Assembly: GCF_018310535.1 (NCBI RefSeq)
Contig: NZ_CP074102.1
Location: forward strand, 4,588,001 to 4,652,000
DNA: 64,000 nt
Reading direction: 5' to 3'
From: Streptomyces mirabilis
GTDB taxonomy: Bacteria; Actinomycetota; Actinomycetes; Streptomycetales; Streptomycetaceae
Position 1 is the first letter of the stretch, and each line of letters starts with the position of its first letter. The translations under genes were made by a program, and so were the position numbers. Positions 10,114-19,900 of the stretch are shown one piece after another. The notes under the pieces are model-generated. The model did not search any database, had not been told where the DNA came from, and was given only the letters and a program-made list of their open reading frames with translations.

Positions 10114-10180
10114 GCGGACGTCCGAACGGATATCTGTTCAGACGTCTGAACAGACGTCTGAGCGGACGTCTGAGTGAGTC
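10109..10180 (+). repeat. Six tandem 12-bp repeats at the rlmB stop
   Basis: Unit TCTGAGCGGACG is repeated six times with drift, in strict 12-base register: units 1 and 5 are identical, and units 3 and 4 (10133-10156) together form a perfect 20-bp palindrome, CTGTTCAGACGTCTGAACAG, at 10134-10153. The rlmB TGA at 10111 is in unit 1. The palindrome may act as terminator or operator. Confidence 0.85.
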
Positions 10181-10279
10181 ACCCCCGTGGGGCAATCGGT
10201 ATGTTCGGGATGACCTTGACGCGGTCCGGACAGATCGGCGCAGTCAAAGCAGTGTCCTAAACACACATCACTCGGTTAG

Positions 10280-11965
10280 ATGAGTGTGGACACCAGAACA
10301 CCCCGCACACCCACGGGGGACCGCTCGTCGGGATTCGACGACGCTCCCGCGCTGAGCATGGTGAAGGTGCCGAGCGATCCGGCGCAGGTCATCGTCAATC
10401 ATGCGAGCTTCCGCGTGCAGCTAGGCGGCGCGACGCGGAGCCCATCCTCGCGCGTCGCACGGCACTTGAGCGGCACCGACGACACCGCGCGGATCCCCGC
10501 CGTCGGTACGGCGGGCAGAGCGGGCGGCCCGGCCACCGGGGCCCGCCGCCGCGCGCCCGTCGTCTGGAGCGGGCGGTCCGACCCCGACGACACTGGCGCC
10601 CACCGCCTTCTGCAGGCCGTGCGCAGCACCAGCGTGCGCCACGGCGCCGCGGACCCGACGGGCGACGCCGGCGCCACCCAGGTCATCCCCCGCCTCGACG
10701 AACACCAGGGCTACGCGGGCGACTTGACCGTCGACACGGTCGAGACGCCCTTCGTCGGCAGCCAGCGCGGCCACGACCACGACTCCGCGGGGACCCGGCT
10801 GCTGCCGAACATGCGCAGCGTGGACAGCGCCTACGACGAACCGCTCTACACGGGCGGGCAGTTCGCGGCGGAGGGCCCCGACGACGACAGCGACGGCGGC
10901 GGCACACCGACCAGGCGGCACGGCTCGGACCCGGTCCGGCACGCCTACTACCCCGGGCGCCGGATGAACCTCGGCGTGGTGCTGCTCCCGCTCCGCGTCT
11001 TCCTCGGTTTCATCTCCATCTACGCCGGCATGGGCAAGCTCTGCGACCCCGTCTACTTCGACGGCGGCAAGCGCGGCTCCATGGTCAAGTGGCTGAACAC
11101 GCTGCACCCTTGGGACGTCGCCGAGCCGCTGCGCCAGTTCGCGCTCCAGCATCCCGTCGGTTCCGGCCTCGTCATCGCCTTCCTCCAGGTCATCGTGGGC
11201 GTCCTCACGGTGCTCGGACTGTGGCAGCGGGTCGCCGCCGTGGTCGGCGCGATGCTGTCGGCCGCGCTCATCGTCACCGTCAGCTGGAAGACGGTCCCCG
11301 CGTACGACGCGCCGGACATCATCTACCTCGCCGCCTGGTCCCCGCTGATCATCGCGGGCGCCCCCGTCTACTCCGTCGACGGACGCCTCGCGAGCGAGGC
11401 CTGGCGCACGCTCGGGCCCCGCGCCGACATCTGGGACCTGCGGCACCGGGTGCTGCGCCGCGGCGCGCTCGTCTCGGCCGTCGTCGTCGGCCTCACGCTC
11501 CTCATCGGCTCGCTCCTCGGCGGCGCCGTCCGTGACGCCGACCGCGTGGTCGTGCCGGGACCGGGCGAGGCCCCGCGCAACGAGCTGCCCGGTTCCCCGC
11601 TTCCCGAGGAGCCCGGCACGCCCCAGCGGAAGGCCACCACTCCGTCGGCCTCGGCCAAGGCGCCCACCCACGGCAGCTCCTCCTCGCCGTCGGGTGCGGC
11701 CACCACGCCGGGTGCCGTGGTCCGCGAGACGGGCGGCACGGTCACCAGCGGCCCCAGCCAGACCCAGGGCACCGGACAGGCCCCGCCCCAGCAGTCCTCG
11801 CCTGTCCACCAGGCCCCGAGCACCAGCGCGGGCCCGACGTCCAGCGGCGGCAGCTCCAGCACCGGCGGCACCGGCTCGGGCGGCGGGACCTCCTCCGGCG
11901 GTTCGAGCGGCGGCGGCGGCACCTCCGGCGGCTCGGACAAGCTGGTCGGAGGTCTCCTCGGGTAA
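10280..11965 (+). CDS. DoxX-family membrane protein with long disordered arms
   Basis: 561 residues. The first 220 are charged and disordered. Residues about 230-400 form the membrane domain with helices such as VVLLPLRVFLGFISIYAGMG, SGLVIAFLQVIVGVLTVLGL and VAAVVGAMLSAALIVTVSW, followed by LVSAVVVGLTLLIGSLLGG; this matches the DoxX fold. The last 130 residues are Ser/Pro/Gly/Thr-rich, ending in SGGS repeats. DoxX proteins are linked to quinone and thiol redox chemistry in other bacteria. Both arms are unusually long for DoxX. Topology is clear; the function here is not. Confidence 0.85.
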   Translation: MSVDTRTPRTPTGDRSSGFDDAPALSMVKVPSDPAQVIVNHASFRVQLGGATRSPSSRVARHLSGTDDTARIPAVGTAGRAGGPATGARRRAPVVWSGRSDPDDTGAHRLLQAVRSTSVRHGAADPTGDAGATQVIPRLDEHQGYAGDLTVDTVETPFVGSQRGHDHDSAGTRLLPNMRSVDSAYDEPLYTGGQFAAEGPDDDSDGGGTPTRRHGSDPVRHAYYPGRRMNLGVVLLPLRVFLGFISIYAGMGKLCDPVYFDGGKRGSMVKWLNTLHPWDVAEPLRQFALQHPVGSGLVIAFLQVIVGVLTVLGLWQRVAAVVGAMLSAALIVTVSWKTVPAYDAPDIIYLAAWSPLIIAGAPVYSVDGRLASEAWRTLGPRADIWDLRHRVLRRGALVSAVVVGLTLLIGSLLGGAVRDADRVVVPGPGEAPRNELPGSPLPEEPGTPQRKATTPSASAKAPTHGSSSSPSGAATTPGAVVRETGGTVTSGPSQTQGTGQAPPQQSSPVHQAPSTSAGPTSSGGSSSTGGTGSGGGTSSGGSSGGGGTSGGSDKLVGGLLG

Positions 11966-11983
11966 CACGTATCGCCCCCCTGG

Positions 11984-12036
11984 CAGTACGAGGACGGGCC
12001 CCGCACATCAAATGTGCGGGGCCCGTCCTCGTACTG
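11984..12036. terminator. Very long perfect hairpin between convergent genes
   Basis: A perfectly paired 24-bp stem (11984-12007 with 12013-12036) around a TCAAA loop separates the doxX and nucleotidyltransferase genes and can terminate both. Confidence 0.85.
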
Positions 12037-12049
12037 CGGAAAGGGGCTC

Positions 12050-12781
12050 TCAGCGCCCCAGGGCCGCGAGTTCCTTCGCCGCCTCCGTGAGGTCCTTCGC
12101 GGTGTCGATGGCGCGCCAGTAGGCCCCCTGCGGGAGCGAGAAGCCGGCCAGGCGGCGTTCGCGGGCCAGGTGCGGGAACGTGGTGCGCTCGTGGTCGCCG
12201 CGCTCGGGGAGCAGGTCGGCGAACTCGGCGGAGAAAACGTAGACGCCCGCGTTGATCTCGTACGTGGTCGGCGGGGACTCGATGAAGTCCGTGACGCGTC
12301 CGAAGCCGTCGGTCTTGACGGCGCCCCACGGGATGCGCGGGCGGGCGAGGGCGAGGGTCGCGACGGCGTCGCGCTCGGTGTGGAAGTCCGCCATGTCGCG
12401 CAGCGAGAAACGGGTCCAGATGTCGCCGTTCGTCGCGTACCAGGGCTTGTCCGGGTAGGGAAGGTGCGCGGCGGCGTACTTCAGGCCGCCGCCCCGGCCG
12501 AGGGGCTCCGTCTCGACGACCGTCGTGATGTTGACCGGGAGGTCGGCCGAGTCCAGCCACTTCTGGAGGACCTCGGCGAGGTGGCCGCACGAGACGACGA
12601 CGTCGGTGACGCCCTCCTCGGCGAGCCAGGTCAGCTGGTGACCGATGATCGGGGTCCCGGTGCCGGGGATCTCGACCATCGGCTTGGGCCGGTCGTCGGT
12701 GTAGGGACGCAGTCGGGAGCCCTGACCACCGGCCAGGACGACGGCTTGAACGGGGCGTGACGCGGCGTTCGGATGGGTCAT
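12050..12781 (-). CDS. Sugar-phosphate nucleotidyltransferase
   Basis: 243 residues with the NTP-transferase N-terminus AVVLAGGQGSRLRPYTDDRPKPM, the metal motif TNGDIWT (about 117-123) and the ETEPLGRGGGL substrate loop. It lacks a left-handed beta-helix, so it is the single-domain type that activates a sugar-1-phosphate with an NTP. The specific sugar cannot be told from sequence. TACAGT (minus strand, 12793-12788) lies exactly 6 bases before the ATG, suggesting a leaderless mRNA. Confidence 0.88.
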   Translation of the reverse strand: MTHPNAASRPVQAVVLAGGQGSRLRPYTDDRPKPMVEIPGTGTPIIGHQLTWLAEEGVTDVVVSCGHLAEVLQKWLDSADLPVNITTVVETEPLGRGGGLKYAAAHLPYPDKPWYATNGDIWTRFSLRDMADFHTERDAVATLALARPRIPWGAVKTDGFGRVTDFIESPPTTYEINAGVYVFSAEFADLLPERGDHERTTFPHLARERRLAGFSLPQGAYWRAIDTAKDLTEAAKELAALGR

Positions 12782-12876
12782 GCCCGAACTGTACGTGGCG
12801 CCCCGCTCACGGCTTCTGTCGGCAACCGTTCCCTTAAACAGCTGTTACCTGACAGAACAGGTGTGGCCGGTGGGGC

Positions 12877-13326
12877 TCAGAGATGCGTGGCCGCGACCCC
12901 CGATGCGAAGGACGTGTCGCAGACGGGGCGCGCGAATGCCTGGGCGCGCGTCGGGCCGTACGCCCGGACCGCGGCGCGGCCGAGAGCGCGGGCGATGGAG
13001 ACGCAGTGCTTGGCGAGCGACGGGCGGCCGTTCACGGCCTCCTGGAGGTGGGTGAGGGCGACGCCCGGGTTCTTCTCCTGGAGCTCCAGCAGGAGCCGGT
13101 CGCGCAGCACGTCCTGCGGGGCACGGGAGACGGCACGCGAGGAGACGTCCGAGGAGGAGGCGGTGAGCACCGAGTCCGAGGAGTTCCCCGACCAGTTGAC
13201 TCGGGTGACCGCGAGGGTCCCGGAGAGCACCAGGACGACAGGCAGAACGAGGGCGAGGGTGCGACCGATCCGGCGCGCGGGGCCACGGCCACGCCGGGTC
13301 CGTTGGTTAGTGGTGGAGTGCTTCAC
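12877..13326 (-). CDS. Small membrane-anchored or secreted protein
   Basis: 149 residues: basic N-terminus, one hydrophobic helix (about 24-42, LALVLPVVLVLSGTLAV), then an extracytoplasmic helical region with two cysteines (CVSIAR, PVCDTSF). No known domain is recognised. A TACCCT box (13339-13334, minus strand) lies 7 bases before the GTG start, suggesting leaderless expression. The gene is leftward like its neighbours. Confidence 0.7.
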   Translation of the reverse strand: MKHSTTNQRTRRGRGPARRIGRTLALVLPVVLVLSGTLAVTRVNWSGNSSDSVLTASSSDVSSRAVSRAPQDVLRDRLLLELQEKNPGVALTHLQEAVNGRPSLAKHCVSIARALGRAAVRAYGPTRAQAFARPVCDTSFASGVAATHL

Positions 13327-13464
13327 GCGAGTGAGGGTAGCGCGGGGTGATGATTTGGCGACATTTAGTAATCAGTTCGGGGGATAGAGGAACGGCTTTC
13401 GCTGGGCGGCGAGTTGACGTACAGGGATCGAAATGACCGGCTTGCCGGGGTATTTGTCGACAAT

Positions 13465-13500
13465 GAAGAAGGCCCCACAGCAGACTGTGGGGCCTTCTTC
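13465..13500 (-). terminator. msiK terminator
   Basis: 16-bp perfect stem (GAAGAAGGCCCCACAG and its complement) around a CAGA loop, about 75 bases past the msiK stop. No gene is visible in 13327-13574. Confidence 0.8.
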
Positions 13501-13574
13501 GTCAACTTGGGTGAATTCGACCGCGGCGCGGTTTTCGTCCGCCCGACTTGCTTTTCGCGATGATCAGGGAGTGA

Positions 13575-14711
<1,137 letters not shown>

Positions 14712-14788
14712 GGTGAGGGGCCCCCTTCACCGGCAGGAACGTGCCGGACGATCCGTTGTAAAGGTGGTGTCCACCGCGAAGCTTTCGT

Positions 14789-14804
14789 GGTGGTGTAGTC
14801 CACA
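14789..14804. promoter_or_regulatory. DasR-like (dre) site upstream of msiK
   Basis: TGGTGTAGTCCA (14791-14802) matches 10 of 12 core positions of the DasR operator TGGTCTAGACCA. It lies about 80 bases upstream of the msiK start. DasR is the GlcNAc-responsive repressor of chitin and amino-sugar genes. The match is seen; regulation is inferred. Confidence 0.6.
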
Positions 14805-14936
14805 AGAGTGAACTGGCTCAGGACGGTACCTGGCGTTCACCTGGTCTGTCAGTAGCCCAGGGGCTGTGAACTTCGCGGAAATTTTCGAGAAGGCGCGGCT
14901 GGGACCTGGGTACACTGCACGGGCACACGCGTGCAG

Positions 14937-15013
14937 GCCTCCTTAGCTCAGCTGGTCAGAGCGCCGCTCTTGTAAAGCGAAGGTCGTCGGTTCGAATCCG
15001 ACAGGGGGCTCCA
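14937..15013 (+). tRNA. tRNA-Thr (anticodon UGU)
   Basis: Full cloverleaf: acceptor GCCTCCT pairing with AGGGGGC, D-arm, anticodon loop CTTGTAA giving TGT, T-arm GTCGG-TTCGAAT-CCGAC, discriminator T and an encoded CCA (15011-15013). A TACACT -10-like box is at 14911. The accessory island begins right after it. Confidence 0.95.
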
Positions 15014-15027
15014 ACAGCGCAAACAAC

Positions 15028-15059
15028 ACGGACATCCCGCCGTGATGCCCGTGCTTTTT
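15028..15059 (+). terminator. tRNA-Thr terminator
   Basis: Stem ACGGACATC / GATGCCCGT with one mismatch, followed by a GCTTTTTC run, 15 bases after the tRNA. Confidence 0.65.
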
Positions 15060-15136
15060 CCTGCCGTGCCCCGCTTTACGGCCTTACCCTGTTGGGCACC
15101 ATCAGGGTGCCGCGCCAGCTGTGTGGAGGTAACGGG

Positions 15137-16609
15137 GTGAGAGGGCGCAGTCCGGATCGGGTCCGCAACGAGCTCATTGTCTCCATCGTGGACGCGTTGC
15201 AGGGGTCGGCCACGGTGAGCCAGGCGAGCAGCCGCGAGGTCTGGCGGGATCTGCTGGCCGGTGAACTGGCCGCGCCCGTGGAACCCTTCGGCGGGGACCG
15301 GCTGCGGCCCTGGCTGTTACAGGTGGTGAAGGAGTGCACCGCCGTCGGTGACGGCCTGGCCTGCCTGGTGCGGTCGCTGGAGTACGTGGAACAGCAGTCG
15401 GCGACGGTTGCCGAGCTGTGGCCGCTCGTGGACGAGTGGGAGGCCGTCGACTTCTTCAACAACGCCGATCTCGGTCACCTGCGCCCCGTCCTGCTGGCGA
15501 TGGGCTCCACGGATCTGGCCGTCATGGCGCGCCGCGCGAGCCGCTCCCGCGTCCAGGAGCTGCCCGGGTGGTGCCAGACGGGGTGGCAGGTCTTCCTGCG
15601 GCTGGCGGGCGAGAACTCCCCGGCCGGTGAACTCCCGCCCAGCATGGCTTTCCTGGCGCTGTCGGCCGATCGGCTGATGGAGGACGGCCAGCCAGAGGCC
15701 GCCGAGGTGCTGCGCCGCTTCAACCGAACCCAGACCGTCGCCCTGGGCATGGAGGGCCTGCTCTCCGACTGGCAGCACTCGGACTTTCCGCAGCCCGCGC
15801 CCTCCCTCGTCCCGGCGTATCTGATGATCCAGTTCGAGCCGGACCGGATCGAGCCGGACAGGTACTACCTCTCGCACTGGCGCCAGTCCGACTCCGAGGG
15901 CTGGCATCCCGTGCGCGGCGAGACCGTCCACCTGGGCCGGGAGGAGCTCCCGGGCGCGGTGGAGCGGCTGATCGAGGAGGCTGAGGAGAAGTGGGCCGAC
16001 CTGCGGCAGCCGGTGATCCTGGAGTTCATCCTGCCCTGGGAGCTGCTGAACGAGCCCGTGGAGTGGTGGTCGAAGGAGTCCGGCTCCGAGGCCCCGACCC
16101 CGCTGGTCATGGACTATCCGGTGGTGGTGCGCAGCATCGAGCGCCTGCAGAGGGCCGCCTGGCACCGGCCCTGGCACCACAAGTGGCGGCAGCTGCGGGA
16201 GCGCCCGGCGGACAGCCACCCGCACTGGAGCAGCCCGGCGCAGGACGAGGCGTACTTCTTCCATCTGGAGCGTGAGCTGAAGGAGGACCGGCACGCGGTG
16301 TGCCTGGTACTCAGTCAGCCCCCGGGCGACGAGTCGGGCACCGGCCGCCGTGAGGTTCTCGCCGGGCTACGGGCCGGGGTGCCCGCGATGATCTGGCACC
16401 GCAACGACTGCGCGGACCCGAAATTCAAGGACGCCATCGGCGAGATACTCCAGGACCGGGGGCTGGGCAGCCTGGCGGAACGGGTCGGGGAGTGGCGCAA
16501 GGACGCGCTGGCCCTCGGCCCCGGGGCGTGGGACCTGCACGTGGGTCGCCATCTGGCCATTCTGCTCGACGACCCCGAGCGCAAGCCGAGTCCGCCCGGA
16601 CCGGTGTAG
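15137..16609 (+). CDS. VMAP-like conflict-system protein (EAD plus VMAP-C)
   Basis: 490 residues from GTG 15137, which has GGAGGT 6 bases upstream; the open frame extends back to 15092 without one. Residues about 5-90 resemble an effector-associated domain (EAD2-like helices). The middle (about 90-220) is helical. From about 225 on, motifs LMIQFEPD, YYLSHWRQ and VILEFILPWELLNEPVEWW match the C-terminal domain of vWA-MoxR-associated proteins (VMAP-C). Such proteins belong to NTP-dependent conflict systems where EADs tether them to effectors, here plausibly the trypsin-EAD protein at 23030-24145. No vWA or MoxR gene is in the window. A TTA codon at 15317-15319 (residue 61) suggests bldA dependence. 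Domain calls are from memory of the families. Confidence 0.7.
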   Translation: MRGRSPDRVRNELIVSIVDALQGSATVSQASSREVWRDLLAGELAAPVEPFGGDRLRPWLLQVVKECTAVGDGLACLVRSLEYVEQQSATVAELWPLVDEWEAVDFFNNADLGHLRPVLLAMGSTDLAVMARRASRSRVQELPGWCQTGWQVFLRLAGENSPAGELPPSMAFLALSADRLMEDGQPEAAEVLRRFNRTQTVALGMEGLLSDWQHSDFPQPAPSLVPAYLMIQFEPDRIEPDRYYLSHWRQSDSEGWHPVRGETVHLGREELPGAVERLIEEAEEKWADLRQPVILEFILPWELLNEPVEWWSKESGSEAPTPLVMDYPVVVRSIERLQRAAWHRPWHHKWRQLRERPADSHPHWSSPAQDEAYFFHLERELKEDRHAVCLVLSQPPGDESGTGRREVLAGLRAGVPAMIWHRNDCADPKFKDAIGEILQDRGLGSLAERVGEWRKDALALGPGAWDLHVGRHLAILLDDPERKPSPPGPV

Positions 16610-16922
16610 GTCATCATGTGCCCATGGCCCGGAAGAGGCCTCCGACCGGCGCGCGGCGGCGGATGCCGCACGGTCTTGCACACGCCGACGCCGACTGTCA
16701 GGCTATTGACGAGACAGCGCCACCGGCTGTCCCCAGGGGGCAAGTACCACCCGGCGATTGACTTTCGGACCCTTCTACCGTCTCCTGTGGCCTGCCATGT
16801 TGCACCGCAAGCAGACCACTGCCAGGCTTGGCACGTGGATGTCACGCATGCCCGCGGACTGCGGGACTCCTCCTCGGTGCTCCCTCCGTCGTCGGGCATG
16901 ACCGGACGCTCTGAGGGCGCTT
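16610..16922 (+). other. Intergenic region ahead of the FxsT-like gene
   Basis: About 310 bases with slightly lower GC. TTGACG at about 16707 is a possible -35, but no well-spaced -10 is clear. No small gene or structured RNA is recognised. Confidence 0.4.
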
Positions 16923-19900
16923 ATGCAGTGTGACGACGGTCCACGACCACCATCCGCATCGGTATCCGTATCGGCATCTGACGATGCGTCACTCGGCGTG
17001 GTGTCGCACGCCCTGCGTGGCCTCGGGCGGGCTTCTTCCGCGGACCGTCCGGACGTACTGCTCGTGGTCGACGACTACGTGACCATGCGGGTCTGGGACG
17101 AGACGGTCGCCCGACTGGCCGACGAACTCGCCCGCCAGGAGGCGCTGGGCCCGATCACCCGCTTACGTCTGCTGAGTTCGGACGACACCGAGCCGGGTCG
17201 GATCCGGCTGGAGCACCTGCCCCCGCCCGTGGGTGAACACCGGGTGGTGCTGGTGCTGACCGACGGGCTGGCCGCGGGCTGGCGTTCGGACGCGGTGCTG
17301 CCGCTGCTGCGCGAACTGGGCCGCTCCGAGCCCCTCGCGGTCCTGCACCTGCTGCCCCAGCGGCTCTGGTTCCGAACCGGCTTGGACGTCTACCGCATGC
17401 GCCTGGGCTCCGGGCGCCCCTGGGCGCCCAACGACTCCCTGGGCTGGGAGCTGCGCACCTCACCCCTCGAACCGGTGGACGACGACTCGGCGGCACGGGC
17501 CGGCGTGGTGCCCGTCCCGGTCCTGGAGCGGACCGGGCACTCCCTCACCTGCTGGGTCGACCTGGTGACGGGCCGGGCCTCCGAGGGCGTGGAGATGTCG
17601 GGCGTGCGGGCCCGCGACTGGAAGCGGCGGCCGGACGCCGCGCGTGCCGTGCCCTGGGTCGACGACGTGCCCGACCCTGCCAGCGCCGTACCCCCGTGGG
17701 AGCGTGTCTCGGAGTTCCGGGCCGCCGCCTCGCCCACCGCGTTCGCGCTGGCCACCCGCCTCGCGGCGGCTCCTCTGACGCTGCCCGTCATGAGCGCCCT
17801 GACGGCCTCGGTGCCGGGTGCCGGACCCGCCCACCTCACCGAGCTGCTGATGAGTGGTCTGGTGCGGCCCGCGGGCGCGGAGGCCGAACGCGCGGCCGAC
17901 GTGGTCTTCGCCTTCGGCCCGAACATCCGCCAGGAGTTATTGGCGCTGGCCCGCCGCCGGGACACCATCCGCGTGCTGCACGACGTACGGGTGCTGATGG
18001 CGGTCCCGGAGGGCTCCGACCCGATCCTGCCCGCCGCGGACGAACTCCTCGAGACCACCGTTGTGCCGCCCGTGACTCCGCGGAACGTGGCGTTCCTGCG
18101 CATCGAACTGGCCGCGCTGCGCGCCCTGACCGGACGTTTCCTGCCCCAGGCCGAGCGTCTCGCACGGGCACTGCGCGCGTACGACCTGCGGAACACGGTC
18201 AACCTGGGCAAGGACGCACGTACCCACACGCGGCACCAGGACCCCGCCACCCGGGCCCACCGGGATGCCGCACACGCCCCGAGGGGGCCCGAGACAACTT
18301 CAGAAGGAGCCACGACCATGGCGACCACGCAGCAGCCGGTGGAGAACGCGCGCTCGACGCCGCCACGGATCTGGGGGAACATTCCCCCGCGCAATCCGAA
18401 CTTCACCGGTCGCGTGGACCTTCTGGAACGACTGCGAGAGCGCCTTCAGGAAGGCACGACCACTGTGCTGCCCGAGGCCATCCACGGCATGGGTGGTGTC
18501 GGCAAGACCCAGATGGCGATCGAGTACGCCTACCGGCACCAGTCCGAGTACGACGTCGTCTGGTGGATCCCCGCCGAGCGTCCCGGCCAGATCGGCCAGG
18601 CGCTGGTAGAACTCGCCCAGCGGCTCGGCCTGGGCACCAGCGCCGAGGCCAACATCGCCGGACCCGCGGTGCGCGAGGCGCTGCGCGAGGGGCGGCCGTA
18701 CTCCCGCTGGCTGCTGATCTTCGACAACGCCGACAGTCCCGAACGCGTCCGCGACTACTTCCCCACCGGCGGCAGCGGCACCATCCTCGTCACCTCCCGC
18801 AACCGGCGCTGGAGCGTCGTGGGTCCTTCTCTGGAGGTCGACGTCTTCACCCGGGAGGAGAGCAAGGAGCTGCTGCGGCGTTCCGGTTCCCCCGGGGACC
18901 TCGACGACGCCGAGGCGGACCGCCTCGCCGATGCCCTCGGGGACCTCCCGCTCGCGCTGGAACAGGCCGCCGCCTGGCGCGCGGAGACGGGGATGCCGGT
19001 ATCGGAGTACCTGCGCCTGTTCGAGGACAAGCGCAGTGAACTCCTTGAGGTGTCACCGCCGCCGGACTACCAGCTTCCGGTCGCGGCCGCGTGGAACGTC
19101 TCTCTGGACCACTTGGAGACGCGCAGCCTCGCCGCGCTGCGCCTGCTCCAGCTCTGCTCGTACTTCGCGCCGGACCCCATCTCCCGTTCGATTTTCTCCG
19201 GCCTCGGCGGTTCCAGCATCGACCCCGAACTCGACCGGGCCCTCAACGACCCGATGCGGCTCGCCCGCGCCATTCGGGAGATCAACCGCTACTCCCTCGC
19301 CCGCATCGACCACCGCACCAACTCGATCGAGATGCACCGCCTGGTGCAGGCCGTGCTGATCAACCGCATGACCCCCGAGGAACAGAACCGCATGCGCAAT
19401 GGGGCCCACACCCTTCTGGCCGCCTCCGACCCCAAGGGACCCAACCAGTCGGCCAACTGGCCGCGCTACGCCGAGCTCTACGGCCATGTCATCGCGTCGG
19501 GCGCCGTCGAGTCCGACCAGCCGTGGGTCCGCGAGCTCGTGATGAACGTCGCCAAGTACCTCTGGTACTGGGGGGATCACAAGGTCGCCCGTGAGTTCTC
19601 GGAGCAGGCCTGGGAGGTGTGGCAGCGGCTGTTCGGGGAGGAGGACCAGCAGACGCTTCTGATGGGTTGGTGGCTGGGCTTCCTGTACCTGATGGTGGGG
19701 CGCTACGACGACGCCTCCCGGCTCGTGGCCCAGCTCAGGGACGTCTACGACCGCACCGCGCCCGCGGACCAGGAGGACACGCGCGAGGACGCACTGGTGG
19801 CGCTGAACCTCGAAGCCGCGGTACGCCGCCACCAGGGGGACTTCGGTGCCGGTGCCGAACTGGACGAGATGGCCTATGAGCGGGCTCGGCGCGCCTTCGG

